Source: Ornithodoros turicata (Eukaryota; Arthropoda; Arachnida; Ixodida; Argasidae). From it: a stretch of DNA of 64,000 bases. Positions 54,275 to 64,000 of this stretch are shown here, one piece after another (position 1 is the stretch's first letter; every line of letters starts with the position of its first letter). The notes under the pieces are model-generated. The model was not told where the DNA came from and did no database searches. It saw only the letters and a list, made by a program, of their open reading frames with translations. Both the position numbers and the translations under genes were made by a program. Where the stretch lies: the NCBI RefSeq assembly GCF_037126465.1, contig NC_088206.1, positions 52,370,841 to 52,434,840 on the forward strand, given 5' to 3'.

Positions 54275-54690
54275 GTTAAAGGGACTATCCCGGCCGGAAA
54301 CTTGTGTGTGAGACCGATATTGTAATGTTTGGCACCGTTTCACGGTCTACTTGGCCAGATTCCTCTTCTCAAAACAGTCTACATATTAAATGAACGAAGT
54401 TTAAAGATTCGCACTCCCTCTAAAGAACCCCCACATAACCTAAAAAAGTTCCAGCGATGGAAACATCACGATGACGTAAGTCGGGTACACAAAAGGAGTG
54501 CAGCTCACGGGATTGACTCCGAGCGCTCCGAGCTCGTCTGCTTCGCGTTCGCATCGCAATATCTTGTGTGAATAGTAATCTGCAAATACGCCGATTTTCG
54601 CTTATGAGTGGGAGTTCTGACACGGCCATGTTGTGTGGAACGCGGTGTTATCTTCCTGGCTATACGAACACGTCCTGCGCGAACCCAGTA
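54275..54690 (+). repeat. Dispersed repeat with THAP-like first exon, copy A
   Basis: It starts TTAAAGGGACTATCC and shares blocks with 62447-62050 (inverted): AGACCGATAT, ACTTGGCCA, T-TAAAGATTCGCACTCC, GTCTGCTTCGCGTTCGCA, AATACGCCGA-TTTTCGCTTA and GTTCTGA. Near its end an ATG (54607) opens MSGSSDTAMLCGTRCY, then GYTNTSC. In copy B the matching peptide is TMLRGTWCYDSGCTN, which fits the C-x4-C start of a THAP finger. In copy A the second cysteine has become tyrosine. A promoter and first exon duplicated as part of a transposon or gene family is the simplest reading. Confidence 0.45.
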
Positions 54691-57078
54691 ACGACATTCC
54701 GACATTTGCACATCCCGATGACAGGTCTCTGTGAATTGCAGTGGCCCGCCCGCCTAACCGGTTGCCAAAGGGCGCTTCCTGATTGGACCCGTCCGTGTGA
54801 CGTTTCCTCAAATTTCCAGAGAGGGAATTCCTCTATACTCTCAACATCCGGCGTCTGCTCTTGCCATGTATTACATCTAATTGCACAGACGTTACTTCAT
54901 TAATTCGCGTCGTTTTTCTGCGTTATTGTCGGTGATGAACGAGATGTAAGACGATGCTATAGTTTTTACAATCGACCGCGACGGATGCGACAGCCCCTTT
55001 AAAGACAGCAAGGAAAGGATACGTCCTTGAGAGCGACCATGGTGCGGCAAACGTCCAGAGGGAACTCCAAGAGAAGGCCCTCTGTAAGTACAAAGGTGAA
55101 GTTAGAAAAATTATGTCATGTATTTTACCGCAGACATTATTGCGTTTACCTGCTATATCGAGAATGAGAGCAAAACCAGTGCCACGCGGGCAGAAAAAAA
55201 TGACATTAACTGTTTGATGCATTTGAACAACATTCACGTGGTACAGGCCTTTTTCAGATCAATGGTGTCACGGAAACCCATCTGAGCATAAAATGTCTAC
55301 TCTACTGCCATTGTCTGCGTCAAAGAAAAATATTAATTTCTATAAAACACTTTTCTACTGTATATCGTATGATCGTTTGTTAAGGTATAGTTTGTGCAAC
55401 TGCCTTTTCCCAGAACGGGTGTTGGGGTTGTTCAGAATTTTCCGACAAAACGAAAAACTTATTACCTCCATTTATGAAACATAGAAAAACTAATCCACTT
55501 GAATATCAACTCGTGAACTTAATGCGACCCCTCCAAAATAAATGCATTGTTTATACACAAACGACGTTCACTGTTCTAGGAGCATATGGAGGTGAACCCC
55601 CCCCCCTTTTTTTTTTTCGCAGCAGCATGTTATGCAACGGAGAAAATGAGCTTCTGCCAAGAAGTAAAGCGTGCAGATGACCTACTGAGAGCGCGCGAGG
55701 CCTCTGTTTCACGCACTACTAAGCATCCACTCGTGAAAAGAGCATATCGGAGAACGGGGGAACCTCGTGACGCAATGCGGCCCTCAGGCACGTGACTCGT
55801 GACATACAGCGGCGCAGCTCATACAGGTGTAAGCGGACGCGTGAGCTGAGACGAAAGAAACAAAGTAGAAGAAGAAAAAAAAAGGCTCGGGGACCTCCCT
55901 ACGTCACAAGAGGATCGTGTGGGCCATCCGCGGCTGCTTTCTCCGGCTGTTTCCGTAAATTTGATTGCGCATTTACAATACACCGCAGAGCGAAAACATT
56001 TTGCATGGTGGCTCGACGAATGAGACAAGGTTTCGAGCCCAATAAAAATGTCACCTATATATGTTGCTCCTTTAAGTCGACAGCATTATCATAGTGATGT
56101 TTAATGCTATCCAAAAAGGACGTGCGGCATGACCTTTGTAAATTATGGCTGTCAACATGCGAATGACATTAGATGATGGTAATCATTTGCTGCCCGTCTG
56201 ATGCAGGTTTAACTGTAGCAGTATGATGTAGCGAAACCAAAGTTGTTGTCAAGTCAAAGGGTGGGGGGTCTCGTGCACACAACCCAAACTTTATTCGACT
56301 TTCTCTAAGGTTAAATCATTGCTGGGCACTCAATTTTGGACGTTTTGAGAAGGCGACGTGCACATTTGGTTTCAGCGACAACGTGTCTGGTAAGGCTAGC
56401 ATCAGGAAACTTTACAAGCAGCCCGCACATATGTAGATGTAGTTTATAGTCAAATCATTTTCAAACTGATGATGCAGAACTGCTCTGTGATGGAGGCTTT
56501 TGTAGTCTATAGCTCCGACATGTGTGTTTCTGGAGACAGAAGCTGCAAATTGGAATTTCTTCCTTAAGACATACGTGAAGCTACTTTGTGCTGCCTTTTT
56601 TTATTTTTTCCCGCTAAAGAGTTATCTCTAATTGAGCTGGTATAATCAATCCTAGCATCTTCTTAATATGGCATTTCAGCTCCTATGTGGCACGTCATCC
56701 TGCACTCCCGTATCGTTTTATGGCCTTGTGTACCTTCTACCGATCTACCTTATGCTATTTCTGGACGCTGATTCCGAAATAACCGTCATGAACAGATTGT
56801 TTGCGTCTCGGTCGTTTATTCGCCATAGGCGAGCAACGTCACGACTGACAAAACATTGCTTTGTAGTTGCTCAATCGCCGCTGCCACCTATCTCCGTGCT
56901 AGACGAGAGCGCGTGGAAAATGAGTCATTCGGTTCTACATTATCGTTCATTGCCTACTTGTCTGTTAGTCGCCATCTCTACGGCTTTATGAAATTATATT
57001 GCATGGAAAATCTAATATAGGTTCAGACTGATGTTCATGTCGAGGCATTCATCAGGATATGGCGCAGTCCACAGCCTA
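54691..57078. other. No established gene; one possible micro-exon
   Basis: At 55039-55083 an ATG opens MVRQTSRGNSKRRPS directly followed by a perfect GTAAGT donor; no partner exon was found. A CCCCCCCCTTTTTTTTTTTTT run lies at about 55597-55618. ORFs at 55792-56094 and 56668-56991 have no motif. Confidence 0.35.
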
Positions 57079-57342
57079 CTTGGATTCTGAGGTGGTGAAA
57101 TTACTTTTATTTTGTAATGCATCACCATTACTCATTACTTTTTCTATGTTAGTAATGACATTACTTTAACGAAGCATTATTCTGGCATTACATTTAGTTT
57201 TTAAGGCATTAGCCTCAAACGTGCCGCGCATGAGTTTTCTTTGCTTTTTTGGTTATAGGCAATAGTCACCGGAGTATCCCCAAATCGGTGCCACTGAATC
57301 CCTACAGAAACGAGACTCATGGGCAAAAACTGTAGATAAGAT

Positions 57343-57561
57343 TTACTGTAGTAGCAGTTGATGCTCAAAGATGTCATCCGCTAGCCTTGCCCGCTTCGGC
57401 GACAGGACATCTTTTGCCATACTGAACACCCGTTCAGCGGAAGCGGATGACGAAATTTCCGTGTTGTTCTGCACGAACAGTCTCTTGATTGTCGGGAACC
57501 CACCAGGCGATTCTAGGTTGCGATCCTTATAACTTGCACCGAACCGTAAAATGTCTCCCAT
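57343..57561 (-). pseudogene. hAT transposase C-terminal (hATC) fragment
   Basis: The frame has PTIKRLFVQNNTEISSSASA, then ERVFSMAKDVLSPKRARLAD and FEHQLLLQ, the hATC dimerisation motif almost complete (L-F, N-T, S-S-x-x-E-R-x-F-S, S-P-K-R-x-x-L). The P of P-S-S-A is changed to S. In hAT transposases this is the last part of the protein. The frame starts with an in-frame ATG that is only the first Met inside the domain. The catalytic core is missing. The same domain, from another subfamily, lies at 14003-14487. Confidence 0.85.
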
Positions 57562-57570
57562 CGCAACTCA

Positions 57571-57792
57571 CTAGCTTGATATACGCAGTAAATTTGGCCC
57601 ACAAATGGGACAAGTCTTCGCCCTCCTAGAGGCTGTGTTTCTGTTTAGTTGATTCTCCTTTACCCCAAATGCGTACAGGAAAAAGTCGGTGATATCATCA
57701 TGTGGACACTTGTGACACACACCGCCGGCTGCTGAACCCTTGCAGAATTGCCCAGGCTGGACCCTTCTCTGTCTTTGTTGCCCTGAGCCCAT
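57571..57792 (-). pseudogene. Possible N-terminal (BED-finger) piece of the hAT transposase
   Basis: The 73-codon frame has cysteines in the order CHKC...CPICG. It ends where the C-terminal fragment begins, as expected when the middle of the gene has been deleted. DITDFFLYAFGVKENQLNRN is not a motif I recognise, so the assignment rests on position. Confidence 0.3.
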
Positions 57793-57970
57793 TATTAAAG
57801 GCGGACTTTAACGGCGGAAAAAAAACTATGTTCTCAACCTTCACGTGGGGCAATTAACATTCGACGAAAGTAATGACTAATGCCACCCTACATTACCGAG
57901 TCGAAATGTAATGCATTACCATTACTCATTACTCAAACGTAATGCATTACTCCCCACCTCCGGTTGGATT

Positions 57971-58522
57971 GTGTACAAGTTTAGTATTAATGCAGAATTT
58001 ATAAAACTAATATTATTATATCAAAATACTTTTTGTGAGGATGCTCTTCTCTTTTTATTCCTTCTTTTTTTTTTTCATGTGGTTGCGACGGCATCCCATG
58101 TGTGCGGGATGCCATATCGCATCCCTTATCATATGCATCCATGTGCATATGACGAGGGAAGTCAACGCAAATTTCCGAACCTGCGACGTGGCTGTGAACA
58201 CGCCTCTCACCATGTAATGACATCACACTCTGCGTAGGCAAAAGCGAACTTGCGAAGCTACGAATATAATAGCGAGGAATTCGCCCGAGAGTGTGCGCCG
58301 GAAAGTCCGCGCTAGTGCCCTCTCTCCGCTGACAGCGGCCATTGTGGGAGCCGTGTACATCAAAATGGTCAAGCGCTGCGTACGTTTATACCTCTCCTCG
58401 TTTCAAACTTGTGCTGCTGTGTCAACTAGAAAAGCACAGAACCCACAAAAGGCTGCTATAATCTGAAAACGCGATGAACATGCTACAAGCAACTATATCT
58501 AACTTCTCCCTTATTATGTATC
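57971..58522. other. No gene seen
   Basis: Contains CATATGCATCCATGTGCATATG (58129-58150, palindromic) and a GC-rich, promoter-like stretch at 58290-58360 with ATGGTCAAGCGCTGC at 58363. No exon could be linked. Confidence 0.35.
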
Positions 58523-58800
58523 TCACTGAAAACAGCATTTCGATCTGCGTGTGCTACATGAAGCATCGAAGAGTACCACACCTTTCTCGTAGATCTTTTT
58601 GTAAAGTGCTTGGAGGGTGGCTGGGTCAAATGTAGTCCGATCTCCCATCACTTCGTTAGCCAGCTCTATAACATATTGGGGAAGTTCATCCTCCTCTTCT
58701 TCATCTTCCGATTCATCATCTACGTTGGGTTCGTTTGGATCTTGTGGCTGAACGAAAGATGGAATATTTGCCTGAAGGTGAACCGAGCATCTAGGGCCCG
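58523..58800 (-). CDS. Unidentified ORF, acidic
   Basis: The frame shows a run DDESEDEEEEDELPQYVIEL, then ANEVMGDRTTFDPATLQALY and KKIYEKGVVLFDAS. A low-complexity acidic patch and an amphipathic C-terminal helix are visible. Its start reaches into the MITE at 58792. It is not recognised. It could be the tail of a transposase (an acidic region before a C-terminal helix) or a host exon; AG at the upstream side is not in a good acceptor context. Confidence 0.3.
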
Positions 58801-59375
58801 AAAATTTAGGCACTAAAAACGATCGAAGTGGGTATCTAGGCCCTCAAAAACACAAAAATAGGCAATAAAATGCAAAAATAGGCGCGTTAATCTGGTACGT
58901 TATTTGGCTTTGTTGATGCTTCAGAATGCTTCGTCCAGGAAAACTGGTTCGTTTAAAGGCTACAGCACCGTACAAGCCTTGACTTCTCGTACACGATTGC
59001 TGAGGCGGTCAGAACCACCCAACATTAAATAATACTTTTAGTCCTTTGCCCCAAAGGATCTTGAAAGACCAAGAAAGGCCAATTATTTTGATAAAATATA
59101 CATGAAAGCCTTCCAGCAAATCAAGGTACTGAGGGAAACGAAACAGAAAAAAGGAGAACAAATGGCGCAAACAGGTAGACACGAAAAGCAAAATGCAGCA
59201 CCCAGCACGAACCTGAATGCGCACGCGCACTTGCACCTCTAAAAAGAACATGTTATGGCATCTGTATAGAAATGTAAAAAAGGCTAGAATTGGGTAGAGT
59301 CGATAAAAAGGCAGGCGACCCTGTTTAGGCGCGAAATGTCGCGTTTAGGCGTTTTCTAAAATTCCAGGCCCTAAT
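58792..59375. mobile_element. MITE with TAGGGCC termini
   Basis: TAGGGCCCGAAAATTTAGGC at 58792 and, inverted, TAGGGCCTGGAATTTTAGAA at 59356-59375 frame non-coding sequence with several TAGGCG/AATAGGC subterminal words. The tips resemble those of hAT MITEs. A clear 8-bp duplication was not seen. Confidence 0.55.
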
Positions 59376-59407
59376 AATAACGCTACGATCGTCGTCATGA
59401 ACATAGC

Positions 59408-59533
59408 GCAAAACTCGCCTTTAGTAAAAACGATAAAAACCCCTAGTGCAAGGGAACAACAAAAGGGACAGAAGATGAGACAAAACAGCACTGTAGGTTG
59501 GGGGTAACTGGGGAGTTTTATCGTTTTTAGAAT
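59408..59533. repeat. Short inverted repeat, 23-bp arms
   Basis: TAGTAAAAACGATAAAAACC and its inverse GGAGTTTTATCGTTTTTA enclose about 75 bp that includes AGGGACAGAAGATGAGACAA. The wording is like Penelope-like ends elsewhere in the window, but the class is uncertain. Confidence 0.45.
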
Positions 59534-62049
59534 GGATCACCATCCCGCCGGGATTTTAACTTCATTTCGCCTACCTTGGCAGCGCACACCTTCCCACCGT
59601 CGCATTCCCTGGAAAGAGAAACGAATATGGTTTCTTCAGAACAAATACACAATGCTTTGCACAGAGCGACGTGGAACTATTTATATTCCCAACCTGGAAC
59701 CAGGCTCCTTGTCGTGTACAATGTTTTCAATAGAACATGTAATATTTATAATAACGTTTATGAAGCCGAATAGGTTACTGTATTTTTTATCCAATAACGT
59801 TTTCTAAGTGAGCAAGCTTCTTACTCCTTACGCTTCATCATCCACAAACTTTAAATACGCCGTTCAAGACGTCAGCTCTCTGCGCAGCTCCACGGTTTCC
59901 CCCCCTCTCCCATTGTCCGTGGAGTGACCTCATTGATCCCTCTCCCAAATGAGGGGTAACATTTCAAGGTTGAAGCACACGTGGTTTCTTCAGGGTAGCC
60001 ATGCCGGACTACAAATACTATTATTGCTGTCTTGTGAGCAGGCTAGTACAAGATACTCGCAAAAAGTATTTCAGTTAAGTTACTGAATACCGGGAAAAAA
60101 AGTAACCGAGCGTGGTACGAAATATCAAATCTTGGATAGTATTCAATATTAAATACTCTTAAAAACTCGTTCCTTTAAACCTACTTTGGCGTCACAGGTG
60201 GAATTGGCTATTAGAGAACTACGAAGACCATGTAGTTGAAAATGGCATTACCCGACGTTTTATTACCTCGCAGGAACAACTGCTGTTAAAAAACTACTAT
60301 CCGAAATCGTGCCCCGTTTTTCTTTCTTTCTTTTTCACACATTACCGCCAATACTGAATTGGCGCTCTACAGATGCGAAAAACTTCGAGTGTGGAAATGC
60401 TACGCTTCTCGCTCGCGCTCCTTGCTCGATTATTCCCAAACCAGCGAGCCACCCAGCGCCAGCATGAAAAATCGGCAAAGCGAGCGTGAATTCACCATCA
60501 CGCTCTGTGGCATCCATGCAGATATTTTCGCTCTGGCTTCCAAGATGGCGAACTTTATAAACAAAAAACATCGAAAACAAACGAGCATATGCTGGCACAT
60601 GGAAATGTAATAAAACTAGTAATTGCGATAATTTTGGCCGCGGTATATCAAGCACAAAAAAAGTACAGCTATTTTGCATGCTTCTGGCTATTTCACACAA
60701 GCAATTGTGTGCAAACAACTTCACTCGAGGGTCCGCTAGGGGACCCAATGTCGCAGCAAATAATCACGAAACGGCCCGATGCAGAAGCGACGATAAAAAG
60801 CTAGGGAATTTGGACAAACTTGTGAAAAACGTAAGTAGTGCCGTTGTGAAGACGCGAGTGGCGTTCCACTGGCAGTATAAAAGACGCAAAGGGTATTAAA
60901 AATTCTTATTGCAGAACACAGAAATCAGTGCACAAATGTGTGCGCTTGGTACATGCACTAAAGAGATGATCTTTCATTCAGGACATTTCATCTTTGCGCC
61001 TGTCTCTTATTGTGTACAAAGTTTAAAATATTATGAATGGCATTATATGACATTACTTTGAGGAACTACACGCATTTTGGACGACACGATGAACACGGTC
61101 TTCTGCTCCAGCGTCTCTCGCGAGTACCTTTGGGAACAAAGGCGCTGGACGCGGTGTCGATATGCTATAGCCTGTGGTAGCGAGTGCTCGACCTCGCGTC
61201 GCTTTCAGCTCTCGCTGTAAAACTCGCCCGTTCGGGAACGTAGCTTTACACTCGCTCGGATGTTCAGAAATGCACACCAAATGGTACAATTGCTATTGCA
61301 TACGTTGCGGTTGATTCCAAAACTATAGTGGCGTTTGACTCCGCGTTCGTCACTGACAATAAGGCCGAAAATCCGACGCGAATTGGTGGCGTTGTTCCTG
61401 TGTCCAGTTTAGTGTAACGCATGGCAAGTGGAGACGACGGATATTGTGTATTTCGGAATGGCCTCATTGGCAATAAGAGAAAACGTCACTTGGGCAGGCC
61501 TTTAGTGAGTGCCGTTTGGCGCGAACAAGTCCAATCGGGGAGCGGCTAGAGGGACCTTGGTGGCCTTGGCGACCGATTGGCCGGTGGGAGGTACCGCGTC
61601 TGTTGGTCGCGTAGAATCTGTGATCGGCTTGTGGAATGTGGTTTCTGGTTAGCGTCGGACGTTAGCGCGAGCTACTAGGTTATAACGACCATGACATATA
61701 TGGCAACCCCTATGAGGAGCCTGTCGGCACGATCCGCTAGGGGCGCTACTCGTCGGGCTGCGACATCTACATCGGGATTGAACAATAGAAATTTGAATTT
61801 TGAACGCGCAGAAGAGGACGTACGACTACCGTAGCAGACGACAGCAACAAATCCTATGAAAACGCACAGAATGATGATGATAATCAACTTTAGATAGAAG
61901 CATCTCCCGTGTACCGCTTGTACAAAAATACTACGGTAAGCTGAAGTACAAAGTATTGCAGAAATTGAGTAAGCAATAACCGGGCAGATGAGTAGCGCCA
62001 CCGCTAGCTTCCAAACGCGGCGCTGGGAAGGGGTGCCTGTGATACGGTC
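59534..62049. other. No established gene
   Basis: Nothing recognisable on either strand apart from AT-rich ATACTCTTAAA/TATTCAATATT words near 60130. The minus-strand ORF 61675-62130 has two hydrophobic stretches (LAVALLICPVIAYSISAIL and LIIIIILCVFIGFVAVVCYG) but starts inside repeat copy B, so it is judged doubtful. Confidence 0.35.
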
Positions 62050-62447
62050 GTTATAATCTAGTAGGTCGTGGTTCGTACAGCCAGAATCATAACACCATGT
62101 TCCACGCAACATGGTAGCCTCAGAACTCACACTGGTAAGCGAAAGTCGGCGTATTTACCGATGACTTTTCATGTAGTGTATTTCAGTGCGAACGCAAAGC
62201 AGACGACTTAGGAGACAATCGCCTACGCTGCGCTCCCATTCATGTGCATGGCTGCCCTTATCAGGGTACATGTTACTATACGCTGGGGCTTCTTCGTCTG
62301 CAGAAGGAGTGCGAATCTTTAAAACTCGTTTATGTAATTTCTAAACTGTTTTTGAAAGAGAAAATTGGCCAAGTTGTCTGTGAAGCAGTGACGAACGCTA
62401 ACATATCGGTCTGATACACACGTATCCAGGTGGGATAGTCCCTTCAA
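62050..62447 (-). repeat. Dispersed repeat with THAP-like first exon, copy B
   Basis: Inverted relative of 54275-54690. It starts (minus strand) TTGAAGGGACTATCCC and reaches an ATG at 62130, which opens MSSEATMLRGTWCY, then SGCTNHDLLDYND. The C-x4-C spacing is that of a THAP finger start. The rest of the finger does not follow in frame, so an intron or loss is likely. Confidence 0.45.
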
Positions 62448-62824
62448 CGAAACGGGAACCTGTTTGCAGGCGTAACCCCTCTGTCTGCAAAAGGCACATG
62501 GCAATTACCTATGGTTGGGTGTGGCGCTGCGCCGCACACAAATCGTGTATGGTCACAGCACAGGTACCGCCCCTCGAGTACCACTCGCTACCCTACTACT
62601 TTTTTAGACTACCACAAACTGTGCGATTTTTAGGACGCTAATTGGCACTACGGACAACCCGAAACACTCCAGAAGATGCGGATTCTTGCACATTGCTTTC
62701 GCTCGGATGACATGCGAAACGTCTGTCGGGTATTAAACAGTGATTGTGTACGATGCAGTTATCAACCGATGTCGTTCACGGCCTCTAGCAGTTGAGGGAG
62801 GTCGTCCGGAGGAAATTGATTCAC
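62448..62824. other. No exon recognised; presumed calpain intron side
   Basis: Directly downstream (minus strand) of the calpain exon. No EF-hand exon of a calpain was found here, so the intron is longer than this stretch or the gene is broken. Confidence 0.35.
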
Positions 62825-63039
62825 CTGCAATCGCTCTTCTGTTCTGTGAAGATCCGCAACAGGAATTCGCCGTCGGTGTCTGGTTCTTTTAGGTATGGCA
62901 GGATGCAATAGGTAGCTGGCAGGAGACGAAGCCGTTTGGTAACATCGCGACTGGGCTTGGGTTTTACTACCACGACAGAAGTATTGTCACGCAAGTAGTC
63001 AGAGGGCAAAGGCTTAGGTCGAGAATCTGGGTCATCTAC
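62825..63039 (-). CDS. Calpain large subunit, exon for the end of domain III
   Basis: The 215-bp exon is bordered by a TTTCCCTTGCAG acceptor and a CAG|GTGAAT donor and has one open frame (phase 0 to phase 2). VVVVKPKPSRDVTKRLRLLP, then ATYCILPYLKEPDTDGEFLL and RIFTEQKSD match the strands before and after the conserved L-P-x-x-Y-x-x-x-P-S-T-x-x-P...G-x-F-x-x-R-x-F segment in the C2-like domain of calpains, Ca2+-dependent cysteine proteases of the cytosol. The usual P-S-T is P-Y-L here. Neighbouring exons are outside the window or not recognised. It is the best-supported host exon in the window. Confidence 0.65.
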
Positions 63040-63171
63040 CTGCAAGGGAAATTTCATGAAATGGTACTACCGGAACTTTGAATATCAATGGCGTAGTCAA
63101 AAAAAAAAAGAAAAGGCCGAAACAGCTGTCCAGTGCTGGTGTGTGCGACTTATAATACTATATATGTGTGC

Positions 63172-63208
<37 letters not shown>
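63172..63208. repeat. (TA)n microsatellite
   Basis: GTATATATATA and so on, about 18 units. Further (TA)n tracts at 63504-63519 and 63808-63831 flank the palindrome. Confidence 0.95.
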
Positions 63209-63210
<2 letters not shown>

Positions 63211-63423
63211 AAGGGTTGTATGGCGACTTTAGATGGGGGGTGGATGGACCTTCAATCCGCTTACCCAACTGCGTGGGTGGTGAGAGGCATGTACCCTTGG
63301 ACCCCCCCCCGCCCCCTTTTTTACGCCACTTTTGAATATAGAAAAACAACATCTGCAATATTGATACATATCTATGTCTATCGATATCAACGTGCAAAAC
63401 ATTGATAAATTTGAATCTGTTCG

Positions 63424-63426
<3 letters not shown>

Positions 63427-63467
<41 letters not shown>

Positions 63468-63468
63468 T
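63427..63468. repeat. (TAA)n microsatellite
   Basis: Fourteen uninterrupted TAA units. Confidence 0.95.
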
Positions 63469-63561
63469 GGGTGTTTACGTCGCGAGACAACTGAGTGTTC
63501 GATAATATATATATATATAGATTAGAAGCTTAGGAGGGCGGTTGACCACGAGAATGAAATA

Positions 63562-63806
63562 AGCAGGAAAAATCAGAAGACGACAAAGAGCTTACAGGAA
63601 AACACAAAGGGGAGTTTATTAACACATATAGGGATAGGGGACGACGTTTCGGCAGTCAGCGCTGCCTTCGACGGGACTCAAGTCTCCCGTCTCCCGTCGA
63701 AGGCAGCGCTGACTGCCGAAACGTCGTCCCCTATCCCTATATGTGTTAATAAACTCCCCTTTGTGTTTTCCTGTAAGCTCTTTGTCGTCTTCTGATTTTT
63801 CCTGCT
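63562..63806. mobile_element. Penelope-like end: 115-bp perfect palindrome
   Basis: 63562-63676 and 63692-63806 are exact inverses separated by 15 bp. The arm contains GGAGTTTATTAACACATATA, GGGGACGACGTTTCGGCAGT and AGCGCTGCCTTCGACGGGA. AT repeats flank it. The CGAAACGTCG with a stem (GGCAG...CTGCC) before it resembles the hammerhead-like block at 63922. Head-to-head pseudo-LTRs of a Penelope-like element would give this structure. Confidence 0.65.
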
Positions 63807-63831
63807 CATATATATATATATATATATATAG

Positions 63832-64000
63832 AAGTTCAAAAAAAGACGCGGAAACAGATTTTAGGGAAGTTAAAAACACTAGTTTATTACATGGGGAGAC
63901 GTTAAAAAGAAAAATGGGCAAGGGGTCGACGTTTCGACAGTGGCACTGTCTTCGTCAGGACAAAAGATGCGTAGCTGATTACACATTTCTTAAATAGGTT
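63832..64000 (-). mobile_element. Penelope-like end, truncated by the window
   Basis: AGTTTATTACATGGGGAGAC, then GGGGTCGACGTTTCGACAGT and CACTGTCTTCGTCAGGAC. The layout is parallel to the preceding palindrome arm: TTTATTA, a purine block, GTCGACGTTTCG, a stem, CTTCG. The element continues past 64000. Confidence 0.55.
63922..63961 (-). ncRNA. Hammerhead-ribozyme-like motif
   Basis: On the minus strand GTCCTGACGA, A, GACAGT-GCC-ACTGTC, GAAAC, GTCGACCCC. CTGANGA and GAAAC are the two conserved core boxes, joined by a perfect 6-bp stem II. One extra A stands between CTGACGA and the stem. Penelope-like elements are known to carry small type I hammerheads in their pseudo-LTRs. Cleavage has not been shown here and the extra A is a reason for doubt. 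Confidence 0.45.

Larger units (their letters stand above)
57087..57962. mobile_element. hAT transposon deletion derivative, 876 bp
   Basis: Tips CTGAGGTGG and, inverted, CGGAGGTGG lie next to CTTGGATT (57079-57086) and GTTGGATT (57963-57970), an 8-bp duplication with one change. Subterminal TAATGCATTAC and CATTACTCATTAC words fill both ends. It carries the two ends of a hAT transposase gene on the minus strand. Confidence 0.85.

Noticed and set aside
58363..58380. A third THAP-like first exon (MVKRC)
   Set aside because: Only five codons fit and it shares no blocks with the two copies at 54275 and 62050.
61675..62130. Two-helix membrane protein on the minus strand
   Set aside because: It begins inside a dispersed repeat with a THAP-like start and the hydrophobic stretches include an ATT/ATC run; no family seen.

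Overview
This is arthropod nuclear DNA, most likely from a tick (Acari: Ixodida). The evidence is the mix of repeats: a tRNA-derived SINE, Penelope-like ends, palindromic Tc1/mariner MITEs that open with CAGGGTGT, hAT elements with 8-bp target duplications, Ty3/gypsy and mag-type LTR elements, and I/R1-like LINEs. Exons, where they can be seen, have GT-AG borders. There is no bacterial gene layout, and no operons, ribosome binding sites or CRISPR. Genus cannot be decided from the sequence alone.

The window is almost entirely a graveyard of mobile elements nested in one another, with very little host gene sequence. Only two stretches look like host coding exons, both on the minus strand. One is a calpain domain III exon at 62825-63039. 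The other is a two-exon gene with a P2X7-type cysteine domain at 44178-44730, under an ETS-type promoter but carrying one nonsense codon. A THAP-associated transposase-like gene at 4799-6115 keeps its introns but is broken by frameshifts.

Layout. 1-2750: an I/R1-type LINE split by a (CA)n tract and by a palindromic MITE that itself holds a truncated LINE tail. 3350-6115: duplicated exon-like blocks and the THAP-family pseudogene. 7545-9440: a 0.9-kb palindromic MITE, a BEL/Pao-like gag fragment and a mariner N-terminus. 10969-16261: a Penelope-like foldback, a decayed satellite, a hAT element and a Tigger element. 17500-18950: an 87-bp satellite with A/B higher-order structure, flanked by inverted GTCAC-rich motifs. 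20956-24840: a SINE, then a LINE cut in its zinc finger by a CACTA-like element that holds another MITE. 25230-28966: fragments of gypsy, LINE and Penelope (GIY-YIG).

29073-42481 is one old gypsy element (tRNA-Ala-like primer site) that took three later insertions, each with a clean target duplication. They are a near-complete mag-type element on the minus strand (31995-36427, 5-bp CTTTT), a 3.7-kb unclassified Mutator/Foldback-like element (37284-41010, 10-bp GGTCAACAGC) and a hAT MITE (41304-42094, 8-bp GTCGGAAC). The host element reads straight through in frame when each insertion is removed.

44178-53974: the P2X7-type gene, gypsy and LINE scraps, a DD34N mariner, another LINE 3' end and a striking foldback element built of short tandem repeats and serial palindromes (52095-53655). 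54275-64000: two inverted copies of a THAP-like repeat, a hAT deletion derivative, the calpain exon, and Penelope-like ends with a 115-bp perfect palindrome and a hammerhead-ribozyme-like motif.

The coding pieces do not form a pathway. What links them is insertion history, which can be read from the duplications. All comparisons with families are from memory; no database search was possible.
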